Of a stretch of 64,000 nt of DNA, positions 24,658-34,261 are shown piece after piece (the first letter of the stretch is position 1; every line of letters starts with the position of its first letter). The stretch is from Candidatus Zixiibacteriota bacterium. Its GTDB lineage: Bacteria > Zixibacteria > MSB-5A5 > GN15 > PGXB01. The notes under the pieces were generated by a model, which did no database searches, was not told where the DNA came from, and saw only the letters and a program-made list of their open reading frames with translations. The stretch covers positions 62,001 to 126,000 of the forward strand of contig JAFGTT010000012.1 in the NCBI GenBank assembly GCA_016933955.1, written 5' to 3'. The position numbers were made by a program, and so were the translations under genes.

Positions 24658-27600
24658 ATGGCGAATATAATAACCAAAATTTTCGGCACCAAACACGAAC
24701 GGGATATCAAAAAAATCCGTCCTTTGGTGGGTCAAATCAACGAATACTGCGAGCAGTATAAAACCCTGTCCGAAGATGAACTCCGGGGCAAAACCGAGGA
24801 ATTCAAAAAAAGACTGGCCGAGGGCGAAACGACTGACGATCTCCTTCCGGAGGCTTTCGCCGTTGTCAAAGAAACCTGCCGCCGGTTGTGCGGTCGGACC
24901 TGGGATGTGGTCGGACAAGCGATGGACTGGAATATGGTCCCCTATGATGTTCAGCTGATCGGCGGTATTGTCCTGCACCAGGGAAAGATAGCCGAGATGG
25001 CCACCGGCGAGGGTAAAACCCTGGTAGCCACCCTGCCCATTTATTTGAATGCCTTAAGCGGCGAGGGTGTCCATGTCGTGACGGTCAATGATTATCTGGC
25101 CAAACGCGACAGCGAGTGGATGGGCCGCATTTTTGAATACCTCGGTCTGACGGTCGGTTGTATTCAAAATGAAATGGACAGCTCCCAGCGCCGGAGCGAA
25201 TATCTCAAGGATATCACCTACGGCACCAATAACGAGTTCGGTTTTGATTACCTTCGCGATAATATGGCCCAGACCATCGATGACCGGGTTCATCGCGGTT
25301 ATCATTACGCCATTGTCGACGAGGTCGACTCGGTCCTGGTCGATGAGGCCCGGACCCCGTTGATTATTTCCGGACCGGTCGAAAGCGCCATCCACAAGCG
25401 CTACTCCGAAATGCAGCCGATTGTCAATACCCTGGTCCGTAAACAGACCAACCTGATCAATGAGAAAATCGCCCGCGCTGAAAAATTACTGCAATCGGAT
25501 GATGGAGCGGCCCAGTACGAGGCCGGAGAACTGCTTTTGGCCGCCCGGAAGGGTGCCCCCAAGAACAAAAAATACCTGAAACTGATCAAAGAACCGGGCC
25601 TCCTTAACCTGATCAATCGGGTCGAATCCGATTATATGCGCGATAAAAAACTACACCTCGTCGATGAAATGCTGTACTACGCCATTGATGAGAAGGAACA
25701 TTCCATCAATCTCACCGATCACGGCCGAACCCAGTTTTCAAAAGAGGAACAGGAACTGTTCATCATCCCCGATATCACCGAGGCCCTTTCGGAAATCGAG
25801 GGTGATGAATCCCTGTCCCCCGATGAGAAAACCCGCCGGATCGATGAGATGTATCGCCTGCATTCGGAGCGTTCGGAAAAAGTCCACTCCATCAGCCAGC
25901 TTCTCAGGGCCTATACGCTTTTCGAAAAAGATGTCGAATATGTCGTTCAGGACGGCAAAGTTCTTATTGTCGATGAATTTACCGGACGGATTATGCCGGG
26001 ACGACGGTACTCCGATGGTATGCATCAGGCTATCGAGGCCAAGGAAAATGTTCAGATCGAAAGTGAATCTCAGACCCTGGCCACCATTACCCTGCAGAAT
26101 TATTTCAGAATGTACGACAAATTGGCCGGTATGACCGGTACCGCCGAAACCGAGGCCCAGGAATTCTGGGATATCTACAAGCTCGATGTTATCAGTATCC
26201 CGACCAACGAGCCGGTCCGCCGGATTGACTACAACGACGAAATTTACCGCACTCGCCGCGAAAAATATAATGCCATTATCGATGAAATCATCGACTGCTA
26301 TAATAATAACCGCCCGGTTCTGGTCGGCACTATTTCGGTCGAAGTTTCCGAAACCCTTTCCCGAATGCTCAAACGTAAAGGGGTTCCTCATAATGTCCTT
26401 AATGCCAAACATCACCGGATGGAGGCCGAAATCGTGGCCGGGGCGGGTCAGCCTCGTTCAGTGACCATTGCCACCAATATGGCCGGCCGTGGTACCGATA
26501 TCAAACTCGGCAATAAAGTAGTCAAACATCCCAACTGCGCCCTCAAAGACCCTGATATCAATCAGGAAATATGTCCTCTGATCAAAGAGCTTAAATGTCA
26601 CGATGGCGTCCCCTGCGGACTGCATATAATCGGAACCGAGCGCCATGAATCACGCCGTATCGACCGCCAGTTACGGGGACGCTCCGGCCGCCAGGGTGAT
26701 CCCGGTTCCTCACGGTTCTATCTCTCGCTCGAAGATGATTTAATGCGGCTGTTCGGGTCGGACCGCCTTGGCCGAATCATGGATCGTCTCGGGGTCGAGG
26801 AGGGCGAAGTCATCACTCACCCGATGGTCAACAAGGCTATCGAACGGGCCCAGAAACGGGTCGAACTGCAAAACTTCTCCATCCGGAAACATACCCTCGA
26901 GTATGATGATGTCATGAATGCCCAGCGCGAGGTCATTTACGACCGGCGCCTGGCCGCCCTGGAACGGGAATCAATCAAGGACGAAGTTGTTGAATTAATC
27001 GAGTCGGTTCTCCAGACCCTCATCGATCGACACTGCCCCGAAAAAGAATACGCCGAAAACTGGGATTTGAATACGCTCAAGGAAGACCTGCGCAATATTT
27101 ATCTCCTTAATCTCGAATTCCGCGCCGAGGATATTCCCGGCCTGACCCACGAGCGGCTATTCGAGCAGGTCCACAAAGCGGTTCTGACATTCTATGAACG
27201 CAAAGAACGGCTGTACGGCGAGGAAATCATGCGAAAGCTGGAACGGTACGCCGTCCTGATGACCATCGACCGCCACTGGCGCGATCATATGTATGAAATG
27301 GATCAGCTTAAGACCGGAATCGGCCTGCGAGGCTATGGACAACGCGATCCATTGATCGAATACAAGCGGGAAGCCTATCGTATCTTTGCCGAGTTGATTG
27401 ACCAGATCGATAAGGATATTGTCGGAATGGTATATAAACTCCAGGTCAATATTCCGGAGAAATCGCGTGAGGAACGCCGCCGCGAGGTCCAGCAGAAACA
27501 GCTTACCGCTCAACACGAAGACACCGTCGGGATGGGTTTTGGTTCGGCAACCCAGACCGAGGAAGCCAACCCGATGGCTGAGGCTTCCCGGCGGGGCAAA

Positions 27601-27702
27601 GCCCAGCCGCTCAAGCGTGAGGGCAAAAAGGTTAAGCCCAATGACCCCTGCCCCTGCGGCTCCGGGAAAAAATATAAAAAATGCCACGGGCGGGTCGACT
27701 AA
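24658..27702 (+). CDS. secA: protein translocase motor SecA
   Basis: The ATPase driving Sec export at the inner membrane. The 1014-aa chain has Walker A (ATGEGKT, 115-121), a DEVDSVLVDEARTP DEAD-type box, GTDIKLG, the IIGTERHESRRIDRQLRGRSGRQGDPG helicase block, and a C-terminal zinc motif (Cys998, Cys1000, Cys1009, His1010). It is over 100 residues longer than the E. coli protein. A helical insertion follows the DEAD-type box (about 250-340), and an insertion in NBD2 just before IIGTERHES carries four cysteines (near 622-660). Monocistronic with its own promoter. Confidence 0.97.
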   Translation: MANIITKIFGTKHERDIKKIRPLVGQINEYCEQYKTLSEDELRGKTEEFKKRLAEGETTDDLLPEAFAVVKETCRRLCGRTWDVVGQAMDWNMVPYDVQLIGGIVLHQGKIAEMATGEGKTLVATLPIYLNALSGEGVHVVTVNDYLAKRDSEWMGRIFEYLGLTVGCIQNEMDSSQRRSEYLKDITYGTNNEFGFDYLRDNMAQTIDDRVHRGYHYAIVDEVDSVLVDEARTPLIISGPVESAIHKRYSEMQPIVNTLVRKQTNLINEKIARAEKLLQSDDGAAQYEAGELLLAARKGAPKNKKYLKLIKEPGLLNLINRVESDYMRDKKLHLVDEMLYYAIDEKEHSINLTDHGRTQFSKEEQELFIIPDITEALSEIEGDESLSPDEKTRRIDEMYRLHSERSEKVHSISQLLRAYTLFEKDVEYVVQDGKVLIVDEFTGRIMPGRRYSDGMHQAIEAKENVQIESESQTLATITLQNYFRMYDKLAGMTGTAETEAQEFWDIYKLDVISIPTNEPVRRIDYNDEIYRTRREKYNAIIDEIIDCYNNNRPVLVGTISVEVSETLSRMLKRKGVPHNVLNAKHHRMEAEIVAGAGQPRSVTIATNMAGRGTDIKLGNKVVKHPNCALKDPDINQEICPLIKELKCHDGVPCGLHIIGTERHESRRIDRQLRGRSGRQGDPGSSRFYLSLEDDLMRLFGSDRLGRIMDRLGVEEGEVITHPMVNKAIERAQKRVELQNFSIRKHTLEYDDVMNAQREVIYDRRLAALERESIKDEVVELIESVLQTLIDRHCPEKEYAENWDLNTLKEDLRNIYLLNLEFRAEDIPGLTHERLFEQVHKAVLTFYERKERLYGEEIMRKLERYAVLMTIDRHWRDHMYEMDQLKTGIGLRGYGQRDPLIEYKREAYRIFAELIDQIDKDIVGMVYKLQVNIPEKSREERRREVQQKQLTAQHEDTVGMGFGSATQTEEANPMAEASRRGKAQPLKREGKKVKPNDPCPCGSGKKYKKCHGRVD

Positions 27703-27869
27703 TCCGGATCGGGGGATCAAATTTATCAGTATTCGTCTGCTCGCCTTTTCCGGTCGGGTCTAATGTTTCCGATGACCGCAGTATTAATTGACAAAATTTC
27801 CTTCGGAGATCAAAAATGTGTATCTTGGGAAATTAGCCGACGTATATAAGATTTGTTTGCGGGATATTT

Positions 27870-28283
27870 ATGATAAACCTGTTGTTCGTATGTTCGGGAA
27901 ATTCCTGCCGGAGTCAGATGGGTGAGGGGCTGGCCCGTCAAATAGCTGACGGGAGATTTCAGGTCAAGTCGGCCGGTGTGACACCGATTGGTGTCCACCC
28001 GGCGGCAATTGCATCCATGCGCGAAATCGGTATCGATATCTCCGATCAGACATCGGATTTGCTGACCGGTGAACTTCTGGAATGGACCGATTTTGTCATC
28101 ACTCTGTGCAATCAGGCTCGCGACCACTGTCCCGCCATTCCGCCCGGCGTCAGGCATATCCACTGGGATATCCCCAATCCCGACCAGCTTTATTTATCCC
28201 CGGAAGATCGGAATCGGCAATTTGCGGCTGTCCGTGACCTGATTAAAGAAAGAATCGAAACCTTGTTTAAAGAAATTAAATAG
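27870..28283 (+). CDS. arsC: low-molecular-weight phosphatase-type arsenate reductase
   Basis: A 137-aa enzyme of the LMW tyrosine phosphatase fold. The P-loop CSGNSCR gives Cys8 and Arg14. Cys80 and Cys87 (TLCNQARDHCPAIPP) match the redox cysteine pair of thioredoxin-linked ArsC, and HWDIPNP supplies the general-acid Asp. It would reduce arsenate to arsenite. No ars operon partners lie here, so other phosphatase roles remain possible. It is followed 10 nt later by a HAD gene. Confidence 0.88.
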   Translation: MINLLFVCSGNSCRSQMGEGLARQIADGRFQVKSAGVTPIGVHPAAIASMREIGIDISDQTSDLLTGELLEWTDFVITLCNQARDHCPAIPPGVRHIHWDIPNPDQLYLSPEDRNRQFAAVRDLIKERIETLFKEIK

Positions 28284-28293
28284 CCTTGTTACT

Positions 28294-28962
28294 ATGATTC
28301 ATACTGTTTTTTTTGATGTCGGCGGCACCCTGGTAACCGGGGAATCGACTCTGAAGGTTATCGCTGATCGGCTTGATCCGAAACAATCCGAACCTATTTT
28401 CAGGTATATGGTCGATCGTTTTATGGAAATATACCTCGATGAAAATCCCCCCCGCTTTTATTCCATCAAGGAGCTTTTAACCCTGTCGACCCGGTTGGCG
28501 GCGGAAGAATTCGGGACACCGGATCTGAGTCATCAAACCGTGGAAATCTACCGCTGGCACCATATGAATAATGATCACCTTTATGATGATACCGTGGCCA
28601 CCCTGGAAAATTTGAAAGATAAGGGTCTCCGCCTTATTTTAATAAGCGATGCCGATGCCGATGTTCTCGAGGAGCAACTGCGGATGTTTGATATCCTGAA
28701 ATATTTCGATGGGACAATAATTTCCAGTCATACCAAAGCTTACAAACCATCCGACCCGGTTGTCCGGAAAGCATTGGAATATTGCAACGAACCGCTCTCC
28801 GGGATACTTTTTGTCGGCGATACCATTGTCGATCTTAAAACCGCCGAAAAAATGAAGGTCAGGTCGGCCCTGATAAACCGTAATGGCCGCTTCAAATATA
28901 AAGCCGACCATCAAATCACGCACCTAAACCAGATTTTTGATATTATTGATAACACCATATAA
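28294..28962 (+). CDS. HAD-superfamily hydrolase
   Basis: A 222-aa HAD-like phosphatase. Motif I is FFDVGGT, keeping the nucleophile Asp but with Gly for the second Asp. Motif II is LILISDAD, motif III Lys lies in SSHTKAYKPSD, and motif IV is GILFVGDTIVDLKTAEK. The cap is helical (type C1). Substrate unknown. It lies between the arsC-like gene and the M16 pair. Confidence 0.85.
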   Translation: MIHTVFFDVGGTLVTGESTLKVIADRLDPKQSEPIFRYMVDRFMEIYLDENPPRFYSIKELLTLSTRLAAEEFGTPDLSHQTVEIYRWHHMNNDHLYDDTVATLENLKDKGLRLILISDADADVLEEQLRMFDILKYFDGTIISSHTKAYKPSDPVVRKALEYCNEPLSGILFVGDTIVDLKTAEKMKVRSALINRNGRFKYKADHQITHLNQIFDIIDNTI

Positions 28963-28983
28963 TTATTTGGATGAGGTTGAATC

Positions 28984-30528
28984 ATGAAAATGTCCGGTAT
29001 TTCCGCACTGGCCGGGATCCTTCTTTTACTTCTGGGTGGCGGAGGACTCGCCGCTCAGGATGAGATGCAGTTCCCGGTAAAGCAATTCACTCTGGATAAC
29101 GGCCTGACTTTCCTGGTGGTCGAACGGCATAATGCCCCGGTTTTCTCGGGATACATTGTTGTGGGTGCCGGCTCGGCCTATGAAAAGATCGGCGATATCG
29201 GAACCGCCCATCTGCTGGAACATATGATGTTCAAGGGTTCGCAGTCAATCGGTACAACCGATTACCTCGCTGAAAAAGAATTAATGGATAAAGAGGATTC
29301 GGTCTGGGCCAAAATCGATATGGCCCGCCAACAAACCCGATATATTGCCCTTAATGAACCTGAAAAACTCGAAGAGCACCGGCAGTATATCAGTGATCTT
29401 GAGAATATCCTCGATTCCCTGACCGCCGCCAGTTCCGAATATGTTATCCAGAATGAATTCGATGAAATCTACACCCGCAACGGGGCGGCCGAATTCAATG
29501 CTACCACCGGTTACGATTTTACCCATTACTTCGTCTCCCTGCCGGCCAACCGGATGGAGCTGTGGTTTGCCATGGAATCGGATCGCCTTAAACACCCCGC
29601 CTTGCGGGAATTCTTCCCGGAACGGGACGTGGTCAGTGAGGAACGGCGGCTTTCCGTGGAAAACTCGCCCGAGGCTAAGTTGTTCGAGCAATTGATCGGA
29701 ACCGCCTTTATTGCCCATCCTTACCAGATCTTCTGGGAATGGCAATCCGAGGAAAATAATCTCACTCGTTCCGATCTCCGGAATTTCTTCGATACCTATT
29801 ATATCCCCTCGCGCCTGACGGTGGCGGTGGTTGGTGATGTCCGTCTCGAGGAGGTGCAGAATCTGGCCGAGCGATATTTCGGCGATATTCCGCCCGCTCC
29901 CGATCCAGAACCGATTTATACGGTTGAACCGGAACAGCCCGGTGAGCGGCGAGTTGATGTGTCTTTCGAATCCAACCCGGTCATTTCGATTGCCTACCAC
30001 AAGACGGCTTTTGACTCCGATGATGAACCGGCCTTCCGGGTTATCGACCGGCTTCTCGGAAGCGGACGAACCTCGCGCCTGTTCAAATCACTGGTGATCG
30101 ACCGTCAACTCTGTCTTGCCGTTTCGACCTACACTTTCCCCGGGGGCATGATGGGCGATTTGCATAACGCCGTCTTCTGTATCGATGCTTATCCCAAAGA
30201 AGGAATCGAAAACGTGGAAGTCGAAAAAGCCATATATGAAGAACTCGAGAAACTGGCTTCCGTGCCGGTCGGGGAACGGGAATTGCAGAAGGTTAAAAAC
30301 AACATCGATGCCGCCTTTATCTGGGCCTCATACAGCAACATCGGCCTGGCGGCCTATCTGGCCACCGCCCAAGGATTGGCCAAAGACTGGAAATATATTA
30401 TGAAAATGCGGGATCGTCTCAAAGCCGTCACCGCCGAGGATATCATGAATACCACCCGTAAATATTTCACCCTCGAAAACCGAACGGTGGCGACCCTGAT
30501 TCCCGTTGGGAAAGGAGAGGTCCAATGA
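28984..30528 (+). CDS. M16 family zinc peptidase, active subunit
   Basis: A 514-aa exported peptidase with signal peptide (LAGILLLLLGGGGLAAQ). The inverted zinc motif H76-L-L-E-H80 is intact and the downstream ligand Glu lies in VVSEERRLSVEN (about 216-219). About 60 extra helical residues separate the two, longer than in typical processing peptidases. The C-terminal M16 domain begins near residue 320. Its stop overlaps the start of an inactive partner (ATGA), the usual layout of heterodimeric M16B proteases. Substrates are likely periplasmic peptides. Confidence 0.9.
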   Translation: MKMSGISALAGILLLLLGGGGLAAQDEMQFPVKQFTLDNGLTFLVVERHNAPVFSGYIVVGAGSAYEKIGDIGTAHLLEHMMFKGSQSIGTTDYLAEKELMDKEDSVWAKIDMARQQTRYIALNEPEKLEEHRQYISDLENILDSLTAASSEYVIQNEFDEIYTRNGAAEFNATTGYDFTHYFVSLPANRMELWFAMESDRLKHPALREFFPERDVVSEERRLSVENSPEAKLFEQLIGTAFIAHPYQIFWEWQSEENNLTRSDLRNFFDTYYIPSRLTVAVVGDVRLEEVQNLAERYFGDIPPAPDPEPIYTVEPEQPGERRVDVSFESNPVISIAYHKTAFDSDDEPAFRVIDRLLGSGRTSRLFKSLVIDRQLCLAVSTYTFPGGMMGDLHNAVFCIDAYPKEGIENVEVEKAIYEELEKLASVPVGERELQKVKNNIDAAFIWASYSNIGLAAYLATAQGLAKDWKYIMKMRDRLKAVTAEDIMNTTRKYFTLENRTVATLIPVGKGEVQ

Positions 30529-31925
30529 AAAAGGCTTTCCTTACTATTATCATCTGGCTGATCGGGATTTTATCGGTGATGGCCGTCAATCCCCGCGATA
30601 TGAAATTCGGGCCGCTTCAATTCAAACCGTCCGAACCGGTGCGGTTTGTCGCGGATAATGGCATGGTGGTTTATTTTCTTGAGGATCACCAGCTCCCGGT
30701 GGTTTCCGCCGCTTTCTATTTCAAGGGCGGCGATATCTATGATTCGCCCGAGAAGTCGGGCCTGGCCGAGTTGACCGCCAACCTTATGCGGACCGGTGGA
30801 GCCGGGGACCGAACACCTGACCAGGTTGACCAGGACCTTGATTTTGTCGCGGCCAATATCTCTTTCAATTCCGGTAATGAGGTTCTGATAGTCAATATGA
30901 ACTGCCTGCGCAAAGATATCCATCCGGTCTTCGGCATCCTGGCCGATATCCTGATTCGCCCTATGTTTGATTCCGCCAAGTTCTCGCTGGAAGTTTCGAA
31001 CAAAAAGGATGAAATCCTCCGCCAGAATGATGATCCCGGTCAAATTACCCGTCGGGTGTACTATGAAACCGTATACAAGGGTCACCCCTACGGCCGGGGA
31101 CCGACTCTGGCTTCGATGGGACTTATTACTCGCGATGATGTTATCCCCCAGCATCGGATGTACTACACCCCTGATAATAGTATCGTGGCGATTACCGGCG
31201 ATATGACCCTTGATGAGGTCAAAGCGCTAATCGGAAAATATCTGAAGGAATGGGCAAAAGGAACCGGACGCCCGGCGCCTCCGGAAATGGCCGTCATGAA
31301 ATATACTCCCGGCGTCTATTACGCCGAGAGGGATATGAATCAGGCTCATATCCGAATCGGGCATCTCGGCCTGGATGATAAAAATCCGGATCGATATGCT
31401 ATGGATATAATGAATTTCGCTCTTGGCGGCGGCGGTTTCAGTTCCCGCATGACCGGCCTGATCAGGACCACTGCCGGACTGGCCTATTCGGTGGGAACAT
31501 ACTCCTATAATCGGCCCTATGGCGGAACCTTCTTTGCCTATTGCCAGACCCGGGCCGACGCCACCGGGCAGGCCTTGAAAATGATGTTGGATATTATCCG
31601 CCAAGTTAAAAACGAAGGTATTACCGCCGACGAGATGAACCTCGCCCGGGAATCAATTATCAATAGCTTTGTCTTCGGATACGATACCCCGGCCAAGATT
31701 GTCAGCGATAAAGCCTACAAAGAACTCATGGGATTCCCATCGGACCAGATGGAAAAAGACCTCGCGGCTTACCATGCGGTAACACTTGAAGATTGTAACC
31801 GCGTTGCCAGGGAATATTTAAAACCCGATAGTATGGTAATCATCATTACCGGCAATAAAGAAATGTTCGATCAACCGCTGGAAGCCTTTGGACCGGTTAC
31901 TGATGTTTCGCTGGAAATAAAATAA
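30525..31925 (+). CDS. M16 family peptidase-like partner, zinc motif lost
   Basis: A 466-aa exported paralogue of the preceding gene (signal peptide FLTIIIWLIGILSVMAVN). The position of HxxEH reads A-E-L-T-A-N (KSGLAELTANLMRTGG), so it cannot bind zinc. The rest of both M16 domains is conserved, including YYTPDNSIVAITGDM and GGGGFSSRMTGLIRTTAGLAYSVG in the C-terminal half, with the Arg/Tyr pair that completes the active site of the partner. It overlaps the active subunit by 4 nt and is followed by a terminator. Confidence 0.9.
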   Translation: MKKAFLTIIIWLIGILSVMAVNPRDMKFGPLQFKPSEPVRFVADNGMVVYFLEDHQLPVVSAAFYFKGGDIYDSPEKSGLAELTANLMRTGGAGDRTPDQVDQDLDFVAANISFNSGNEVLIVNMNCLRKDIHPVFGILADILIRPMFDSAKFSLEVSNKKDEILRQNDDPGQITRRVYYETVYKGHPYGRGPTLASMGLITRDDVIPQHRMYYTPDNSIVAITGDMTLDEVKALIGKYLKEWAKGTGRPAPPEMAVMKYTPGVYYAERDMNQAHIRIGHLGLDDKNPDRYAMDIMNFALGGGGFSSRMTGLIRTTAGLAYSVGTYSYNRPYGGTFFAYCQTRADATGQALKMMLDIIRQVKNEGITADEMNLARESIINSFVFGYDTPAKIVSDKAYKELMGFPSDQMEKDLAAYHAVTLEDCNRVAREYLKPDSMVIIITGNKEMFDQPLEAFGPVTDVSLEIK

Positions 31926-31943
31926 ACTCTGTTGTAATTCCAT

Positions 31944-31987
31944 GCGGCCGGAAGGCGGGATGACAAATCCCCCTCCGGCCGCTTTTT
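31944..31987 (+). terminator. intrinsic terminator after the M16 pair
   Basis: Stem GCGGCCGGA/TCCGGCCGC (31944-31952 and 31974-31982), 21-nt loop, then T5. Confidence 0.75.
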
Positions 31988-31994
31988 ATTTGGC

Positions 31995-32023
31995 TTGACA
32001 TCGGTCAACACAATTGTTACTCT
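31995..32023 (+). promoter_or_regulatory. sigma-70-type promoter of the omptin-like gene
   Basis: TTGACA (31995-32000), 17-nt spacer, TACTCT (32018-32023), directly after the terminator and 35 nt before the ATG at 32058. The -10 is weak. Confidence 0.45.
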
Positions 32024-32057
32024 TGGAAAATTATACCCGAAAATCAAGGCGGACATC

Positions 32058-33047
32058 ATGACCAAAACGACCCGATTAATCATCCTCTTCCTGCTTGTTT
32101 CCGTTTCCGTCTCCAATGCCGGAATAACTCTGAAAACCGACCTCGGACCGATAATCAAACGCGGTTTCGGACATGCCGAATACGTGATGGACGCCTATGC
32201 CTGGAGCCAGGATGAACAATTATACCGGGTCAAAAGTAAACTCACCTTTCCCCTTGATTTTTTCATGGCCGGGGTGGAAATAGGCATCGTGCCGCAATTG
32301 AAATCCAATGACAAGCTATCATTCAGCGTCGGCCTTTATACCAATATCAATAATCCGGGCGGCTTAATGAAAGATTATGATTGGTCTGCCCCGGCCGGGT
32401 ATCGGCTGACCATGTGGAGTTATACCGAATCCGATGCCGATCAAAAGGCTCTCCAATTAGATATTAACGGACGCTACCGCGTTTTCTCATGGAATAAAGT
32501 CCATACTTATCTCTACACCGGATTTCGCTACCAGAAACTGGAACAGGATATTAATGGTTATACCGGATGGCAGCTTAATTCCGATCCGCCTCCCGATACC
32601 GTCTTTTTTTCTGAAACCCACTATGCCCTTTATTACCGGGTGACATTTACATCGCCTATGATCGGTCTGATTTACAGCATTAAATTCACGCCGGGGACAT
32701 CGCTGGATTTGATGGCGGCCTATTCCCGCTTTTATGCCTCCGATTATGATGATCACGTTTTACGCCGCAAGGTGGCCACGGCCAATGGCTGGGGTAACGG
32801 TATCTATTCATCGATCCTGTTTAAAACCGGCATTTTCCCCGGACTGATGAAGGTTCGGCCGTTTCTTGAAATTTCCGGAGATGTGACCTATCTCAAGGCA
32901 TCCATGCCCCAGACCCAGGAATGGTATGGCGATGATCCGATCTCCGATATAGATGATACAGGAATTATTATCCATGGCATCCCCCATGACATTTCCAGTT
33001 TTCAATTCTGGCTCGGCCTTAAACTTGGAATGGAATTCGGGATATAA
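32058..33047 (+). CDS. omptin-like outer-membrane aspartyl-type protease
   Basis: A 329-aa outer-membrane barrel. The ATG at 32058 follows AAGGCGG and opens a signal peptide (RLIILFLLVSVSVSNA). Omptin hallmarks are visible: MKDYDW (104-109) in place of the M-x-D-x-D-W of OmpT, giving the catalytic Asp pair 106/108; and D-Y-D-D-H (229-233) aligning with the D-N-D-E-H of OmpT, giving the Asp231/His233 dyad. A strand corresponding to the YKQRFKMPYIGL region reads YYRVTFTSPMIGLIY. Length is near OmpT (about 300 aa). Omptins cleave surface and peptide substrates between basic residues in LPS-bearing membranes; activity here is inferred. It has its own promoter. Confidence 0.8.
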   Translation: MTKTTRLIILFLLVSVSVSNAGITLKTDLGPIIKRGFGHAEYVMDAYAWSQDEQLYRVKSKLTFPLDFFMAGVEIGIVPQLKSNDKLSFSVGLYTNINNPGGLMKDYDWSAPAGYRLTMWSYTESDADQKALQLDINGRYRVFSWNKVHTYLYTGFRYQKLEQDINGYTGWQLNSDPPPDTVFFSETHYALYYRVTFTSPMIGLIYSIKFTPGTSLDLMAAYSRFYASDYDDHVLRRKVATANGWGNGIYSSILFKTGIFPGLMKVRPFLEISGDVTYLKASMPQTQEWYGDDPISDIDDTGIIIHGIPHDISSFQFWLGLKLGMEFGI

Positions 33048-33151
33048 GCCCGTCGATTTATATTTCAGATAACGTATATTTTGCGGCCGCCTCTTGCCAA
33101 GGGGACAGGCCGTATTTATTTTCCTGATCGTATTAACCGGGATGGTATTTT

Positions 33152-34012
33152 ATGGATATTGACGGCATTATCAGAAGGCGTGAAAAAGTCGAATTAAACC
33201 GAGCCGGTCAGGCTGCTGTTCGCCGGCTTTATGATTTTGATCTGCTTGACCGGACAATTGTCGAGAGTATCACCTATCTCTCCGACGGTCTTCATGTTAA
33301 CGGTTATATTGCCCGACCGATAGCCGATGGGAAATACCCGGTACTGGTCTGGAACCGGGGCGGCTCCGAAGACAAAGGAGCGCTCGATGACCTTACCGCC
33401 CACCTGATTCTGGCTTCCACTGCCCGCTGGGGCTATATCGTTCTGGCAACCCAGTACCGCGGGAATATGGGATCGGAGGGCGACGACGAGTGGGGCGGCG
33501 ACGATCTTCACGATATCCATAATATTATCAAAGCCGCAGAAAATATCCCCGAATGCGATACCGATCGGATGGCTATCGAGGGTGCCAGCCGGGGAGGCAT
33601 GAACACCTACCGGATGCTTCTCGAGGATGACCGCTTCAAATGCGCCATTGTCCATGCCGGGATTACCGATGTCCCGGCCCTGATGACAGCCAGACCGGAT
33701 TTTGCCCGGTATATCGACCGTCATTATGTCGGTCTTTCCGAAGAAAAAAAACAGGAAGAACTGGAAAAGCTGTCGGCCGTCCATTTCGCCGGTAATTTGC
33801 CCCGGCATATCCCCCTGTTAATCATGCACGGCACCGCCGACACGGTTGTCCCCGTTGAGCAATCCCGGGCGTTGGCGGCCCAATTGAAAAAATATAACCT
33901 TCCTCATAAATTTGTTATCCTCGAGGGCGGCACCCATGTGGCCCTCAAAGATGGCAGTTACCGTGAAATCGATACCCACCGCAGGGAGTGGCTGGCCAGA
34001 TATCTGGCCTGA
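33152..34012 (+). CDS. alpha/beta hydrolase of the prolyl oligopeptidase (S9) type
   Basis: A 286-aa cytoplasmic hydrolase without signal peptide. The nucleophile elbow is GASRGG (Ser near residue 147), the acid lies in MHGTADTVVP, and the His in EGGTHVAL, in S9-like order. An oxyanion-loop NRGG follows the N-terminal beta sheet. There is no beta-propeller, so it is a single-domain dienelactone-hydrolase/S9 type. Substrate unknown. Convergent with nnr. Confidence 0.87.
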   Translation: MDIDGIIRRREKVELNRAGQAAVRRLYDFDLLDRTIVESITYLSDGLHVNGYIARPIADGKYPVLVWNRGGSEDKGALDDLTAHLILASTARWGYIVLATQYRGNMGSEGDDEWGGDDLHDIHNIIKAAENIPECDTDRMAIEGASRGGMNTYRMLLEDDRFKCAIVHAGITDVPALMTARPDFARYIDRHYVGLSEEKKQEELEKLSAVHFAGNLPRHIPLLIMHGTADTVVPVEQSRALAAQLKKYNLPHKFVILEGGTHVALKDGSYREIDTHRREWLARYLA

Positions 34013-34143
34013 ATAATTCAACCTCCAATTATGACCGTCAATTTAAATATATGTCAGAGGAAATTACTACCCTTATTGTCTTACTGCACCGCGCCCTCGA
34101 ATCACTGCTGATGCCACCCCGGGAAAATATTATCGGACCCTGA

Positions 34144-34209
34144 CCGGTTTTATTATTTTCGTTGCGGTCTGGCCATTCATTTCGGTCTTTAATGACATAA
34201 TAAAACCGG
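34144..34209. repeat. 13-bp perfect inverted repeat
   Basis: CCGGTTTTATTAT (34144-34156) and its exact complement (34197-34209), 40 nt apart. It lies in the convergent gap 34013-34261, which holds no gene I can support. The right arm shares bases with the terminator at 34202, so the two structures exclude each other. Confidence 0.6.
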
Positions 34210-34232
34210 GGCCGCCATTCAACCGGTCCCGG
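34202..34232 (-). terminator. intrinsic terminator after nnr
   Basis: On the minus strand, stem GGTCCCGG/CCGGGGCC form (arms 34225-34232 and 34206-34213; one G-T pair) followed by TTTTATTAT. Confidence 0.65.
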
Positions 34233-34261
34233 CTTATTAATATAACCTTGACCTTGATAAT

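Noticed and set aside
27788-27793. TTGACA box upstream of the arsC-like gene
   Set aside because: No acceptable -10 element at 16-18 nt spacing.
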